Positions 59,711 through 64,000 of a DNA stretch of 64,000 bases are shown in pieces. Under the pieces are notes generated by a model. The model was given only the letters and a program-made list of their open reading frames with translations. It was not told the origin of the DNA and ran no database searches. How positions within the stretch are numbered: the first letter of the stretch is position 1; each line of letters begins with the position of its first letter. The DNA lies in NCBI GenBank assembly GCA_029817715.1, contig JARUPY010000365.1, forward strand, positions 588,001 to 652,000, given 5' to 3'. This DNA comes from Melastoma dodecandrum (Eukaryota; Streptophyta; Magnoliopsida; Myrtales; Melastomataceae). The translations under genes and the position numbers were made by a program.

Positions 59711-60635
59711 GATGGATGATGACGATGACCCGACTGGCTGACCGACTCCCTTAGACAGATCTGCAATTTATACACAGGAGGGTTTTCCCATGCCAATGTC
59801 GAAACAGTCCATGGACCCCATCAACACAACACCATTGTCATTCGTGTGTCCTTGGCTGCAACCGATGGAAAAGGCATCTCCCCTTTTGTTTTACTTGCAC
59901 GGACAAGAATCAAGTGATAAACAATGCAGCAGACCCACAAATCCTAAGATTTGCTGGGTTGCTTGGGTGCAACCTGAGTCCTGTCTGCATGTGATTTGTC
60001 CTAATCTCTCCCCCCTCCCTTTGTCATTGGCATCCATCCCATCTCCAATTACTTATTTTTACGTCAATTTCACACCCTCCACTCCCATTTGATGTGAACT
60101 CCCCCCACCAAATGAGTTTTTGTTGGTCGGATTTTGAAGACGCCTGCAAGTTTTTTTCCTTGTTTCATACTACTCTGTCCATAATATATTCCCATACCCT
60201 GGTCGTCCTGGCCCTTTGGCATCATGGTACTCTCGACGAGTCATTGTCCCTGCACGGCCGTAGAGCATATAGCCGGCCGGCAGTTTTATCGCAACGTTAA
60301 TTATTTTCTTTCGGCATTCGCTGTTTCGCTGTCTTCGATGATTACTCATGTATGTGATGTGATGATCCTCATGCGGAGCTTAATGAAGAGTAAACAACTT
60401 CGAGTATTCATCGACGAGAAACAGAAGGCATGGCTATGACATGATCGACCAAAAGTCTTCAACGCGTTCAAATAACTGGAAACAAAGATCGAATCCTTAA
60501 ATTTTCTTCCGTCAAGGAGAAGTCGCACACGCACTGGCGCATGAATACAAGCACAAACATAACACCCATGGGAAGTTCGTCAGCTTCACTTATCTAACGA
60601 AGTTCTGCACCCCCGCCATCAACTTCTTCCCAGGG
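59711..60635. other. Spacer between the two A/B-barrel genes
   Basis: Contains the promoter of copy 1 and the 3' flank of copy 2. No further gene was seen. Confidence 0.6.
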
Positions 60636-61068
60636 CTAACGTGACAGTGCCTTAACAACAATGGGAAGGAAGTCGATTATGATTTTCTCATCAGTCACCT
60701 CAGCAAGGAGAGGGATCCGCTCGCGGTGTATAGGGTGAGAAATGAACTCCTTGATGTCTTCCTTGTTCCTGAACGTCATGATGAAGGCGTGCGTGAAACC
60801 GCGGCGCAACGTCTCCGCTCCTCCAATGTCCTGGCCCCTAAAACATTCACAAAGTACAAAAGAAACATGACTCCTAAGTTACTGTCCTAACCAAGCGTTT
60901 GCTTTCTGCCCAAAGACTCGCCAAATATAACCCAACGCAGTACCATTCGAGGGACTGGATAGCATCGATCTCGCGGAACTTTTCCATGAGCTCAAGGAGA
61001 AGCTTCTCGGCGTCGACCCCCTCTTTGAACTTCACCAGCACCACACGCTTGCACTCTTCTTCTGCCAT
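60636..61068 (-). CDS. Stress-response A/B-barrel domain protein, tandem copy 2
   Basis: Paralogue of the gene at 59274-59710. Exons 60944-61068 and 60636-60837 give 108 residues. It starts MAEEECKRVVLVKFKEGVDA. After the phase-2 intron come GQDIGGAETLRRGFTHAFIM, TFRNKEDIKEFISHPIH and DEKIIIDFLP, ending ALSR. The two copies differ substantially outside the barrel core, so the duplication is not recent. Same strand, about 925 bp apart. Confidence 0.93.
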
Positions 61069-61517
61069 GTTTGTTTTTGCAGACCCAACTCATTTCCCAT
61101 GTCGTTGCTGCCTCTTATGTCCCTTTTCTAACACTAACATCCAAATTCGCCGATCCCTAAAATGGACCATGTAATGTACATTATCCGCCGGGTTACATCA
61201 CGGCCGGGCATTTTACCAGGAGTTTCTTCGCACCATGTCAAAAGGCATTACCTAGGGAATTACTGAAGAGAGATTCCATGGAACATAAAGGACAAGGTAA
61301 GAAAACGATCTTCCAAGTTGAGGGGAAGTTTTATTTCATTTTGCTTAACCAACAAACAAATTACATGAACTGCCCTATAGAACAAGAACAATGAGATATC
61401 TCTCTATACAGAATACGAAATAGTATACTACTAACAGTTTGATTAATCTCTACTTCTCAGCCATATGAATTTTCTGGAGATTTCTTTCTTTTCCGAGGTT
61501 GGGTTGCAGTTCTGGTC
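61069..61517. other. Spacer: promoter of A/B-barrel copy 2 and ABCG 3' UTR
   Basis: No additional feature recognised. Confidence 0.55.
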
Positions 61518-64000
61518 CTATCTTCTTTGGAAATTCAAACACTTGATGCCGTAGGCAAAGACGAAGAAGAAGAGCAGGACCCATCCGACGTGGGCAAAGA
61601 CGACTGGGATGAGGAAGTCGTAGTCGTAGCCAAAATTTACCTTGAGCAGATCCTTGAGTATACCAGCACCTTCGATTGTGTTCGTCTTGTCACCATACTG
61701 AGATGTGAAGATGCCATAGATGGTCCAAGCGACAGGGGAGCCCCAGTAATACCACCTCCACCACACGGGGATAAACTGCAAAAGAGTTGCAACAACGAAA
61801 AGAACAGTTAGCATCAAGATGGGAATGAGAATCATTTTTCGCCTTGGATGGGAACGAGGGTGATCGGATAGAAACTTACGGGTCGGGGGAGAAGGAAGCC
61901 AGAGAACAAGTTCCAAAAGTTGAGGAAGAAGGACATGACAATGACGGCGATCTGGGGCCCCGGGGTGAGCGCGATACACATCATCCCGTACATGGAGAAG
62001 TAGGCGAAGCACATGAAGACGAAGTAGTAGAAGTAGATGGCCTTCACGAAGGTCCACTCATACCCAATCATCGAGTATAGGAGTAGGCTGTAGATCAAAG
62101 TTTGTATGGCAACATAGATCGTCTCGATAGCCACCTGAGAAAATTTACATCAAAATCACTCAGATGAGCATTTACCATAGCTGTGATCACGAGATTAGTT
62201 CCAGGTAGAGAGTAGATTTGCTGTATGTCTTACCTGAGCAAATGCATAAGGCAACTCCGAGTACATCCCTGCAGCTCGTTCACGGTAGAAGACTGTTCTT
62301 TCAACCGCGACCACGGACTGAACTGCCGAAGCATTTGTAGCACTAAGGAAGAGGACAGCAGAATAGGTCGCGCCAAGCATATTCGTCAAATCTTGCATCT
62401 TCGATCTGTCAGAAGATAGATGGCTCGAAAAAATTAGAAACAAGGAAGAGACAGATCTCCATGAAATATCACGAAGAAGGTTCAGATGAAGAGCATCCAC
62501 TTACAATTTGCCTCCCTTTTTCCAGAAAATGAAACCAAACATAAGGCCGATGACGATGGTCATGAAGAAACGGATTGCATTGTACTGCCAGTTCCTCCAG
62601 TACGACCAATTCTGTTTCCAGAAGCAAGCCCTGCATTGGGTCGTGAAACTCTGGGAGTACTGGGTAGGGAAATACAGATCACTTGAGCCCGGCTCAGGAA
62701 CGCTCAGTTCCTTGATGAGTGCCTCGTTCCTCCTGAAAGAATCACAGCAATGGAACAGACTTCGTGAGAACTCATTCTAGCTGATAATCCCAAACTTTTC
62801 ATTTTTTCAGACAATTTCCTTTACCTATATAGGTCGGAATTGGCATATATTTCGGCAAAGTCGACATCGAGTTGGGTCTCAACGCTCGTGGCGGTTACGT
62901 CCAACATCCATGTAGCTGGATTGTAACCTTCCTGGATCTTGGGCACCCCAGGGACAGCCTGTGATGGATTTTGGTCAGGATCAGCTCCGCGTAGTTAATC
63001 AAGTCAACACTGAAGTTCGGTCGGGTTTCGTACCTCAAAGTATTCGACTAGTTTGTGAGAGCATTCTCCGAGGGGACCGGTATAGATGACTTGTCCTCCT
63101 CTTTTCATCAACAGAAGCTGGAAACAGTGAAACACACAATGAGCTCAAGATTTATGCCGTGATTCCACGGGATAAAGGCATAGGATCAGTGAGTTTGCGG
63201 CTTACTTCATCAAAGGCTTCGAAGATGTCGATGCTAGGCTGGTGAATCGTGCAGACGACCGTACGTCCTGTATCAACGGTGTTCCTCACAGTACGCATGA
63301 CAATTGCGGCAGCCCTAGCATCGAGGCCTGAGGTGGGCTCATCCATGAAGATAATGGAAGGGTTTGCGACCAACTCCACAGCTATTGTCAGCCTCTTTCT
63401 CTGCTCTGTTGATAGCCCATCGACTCCCGGAAGCCCGACCAAAGCATTTCTGATGGGATTCAACTCCACCAAGTCCATGACTTCCTCAACAAACATCTGT
63501 GTGGAAGACCAACATCACTCACCACTTCTACACGAAACCACAAACAAAAAAGGCTGGTCCTTCGTACCTTCCGAGTTTCAGTGTTCACATCCTTGGCGAG
63601 ACGGAGCCAGGCTGAGTATATCAGTGATTCATAGACCGTAACGAAAGGAGAGTGAATGTCATTCTGTTCACAGTATCCAGTTACTCGGGCAAATGTTTCT
63701 TGGTTCTTCGGGTAACCGGAAACAGTAATGCTTCCTTCAATGTATCCGCCAGTCTTTCTCCCAGCCAGGACATCCATCAAGGTTGTCTTTCCAGCTCCAC
63801 TGACACCCACCAAGGCCGTCAAGACACCTGGTCTGAAGGCTCCACTAACATCCCTAAGGAGCTGCAGTCTGGTTTCCTCAACACCTTGGGTTTTCATTTC
63901 CTGGAAAGAGTTAAAGGGGCAGTTTAAGTTGTGCGACTTTGGTTACGTTAAATAACCTCGAAGGAACATCTGGGCATACCGCGGGCATGTCTACATAGTA
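61518..64000 (-). CDS. PDR-type ABC transporter (ABCG), C-terminal half; 5' end outside window
   Basis: A full-size plasma-membrane ABCG exporter of the pleiotropic drug resistance group. Exons, high to low: 63980-64000 (partial), 63568-63900, 63206-63496, 63034-63117, 62825-62958, 62505-62732, 62234-62405, 61880-62134 and 61518-61775, all in phase. The second nucleotide-binding domain is complete: Walker [10 protein letters not shown], signature [15 protein letters not shown], Walker [17 protein letters not shown], switch His in [16 protein letters not shown]. The PDR-specific [12 protein letters not shown] follows. The second membrane domain has about six hydrophobic segments, with [25 protein letters not shown] and [12 protein letters not shown], ending NFQRR. 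The first half lies beyond base 64000. The substrate cannot be inferred. Confidence 0.93.

Noticed and set aside
1..64000. CRISPR arrays, operons, ribosome binding sites
   Set aside because: This is a spliced plant nuclear genome; no direct-repeat/spacer array was seen and bacterial features do not apply.

Overview
The window is nuclear DNA of a flowering plant. Genes are split by AT-rich GT-AG introns, and the products are plant-specific: a mannan synthase of the CSLA family, arogenate dehydratase, TIC100, HD2-type histone deacetylases, a PDR-type ABC transporter and DUF868. The intergenic DNA carries Copia, foldback and Pack-type elements. From memory, the backbone order (RAD5, CSLA2, HD2, TIC100, ADT5, CA1P-phosphatase, A/B-barrel protein) follows the Arabidopsis chromosome 5 block around At5g22750 to At5g22580. 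The lineage is therefore dicot-like in gene order, but I cannot name the species.

Left part (1-12.7 kb, + strand genes): the 3' end of a RAD5-type SNF2 helicase, a three-exon DUF3128/Emi1-like gene, a long intergenic stretch with a foldback element, a complete nine-exon CSLA glucomannan synthase, and a tRNA-Gly(UCC) on the - strand.

Middle part (13-37 kb) is a scrambled nest of segmental duplications. It contains a 5'-truncated ATR3 pseudogene joined to a copy of the CSLA last exon, then a truncated Copia LTR. Next comes an HD2-like gene (HD2-A) whose first intron is tandemly duplicated and split by a Copia retrotransposon, followed by an unrecognised degenerate region. A second HD2 copy (HD2-B) has its central exons inverted and a Pack-type element with a captured lectin gene in intron 1. 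A fragment of CSLA intron 3, exon 4 and intron 4 follows, then the intact twelve-exon ATR3 diflavin reductase gene. Three copies of an At4g22758-like (DUF7054) gene, one intact, sit upstream of HD2-A, HD2-B and ATR3. In all three places the same TATA-bearing promoter segment lies between them, so one promoter module now faces two unrelated genes.

Right part (38-64 kb) is orderly: TIC100 (-), a large foldback element, intronless ADT (-), a possible small divergent gene (-), a tandem-domain phosphoglycerate-mutase-like CA1P phosphatase (+), a DUF868 gene (+), two tandem stress-response A/B-barrel genes (-), and the 3' half of a PDR-type ABCG transporter (-) running off the right edge.

Exon coordinates were assigned by hand from splice signals, reading-frame continuity and family knowledge. 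No transcript or database search was available. Four introns with GC-AG boundaries were needed to keep frames open, in CSLA, ATR3 and twice in the phosphatase gene.
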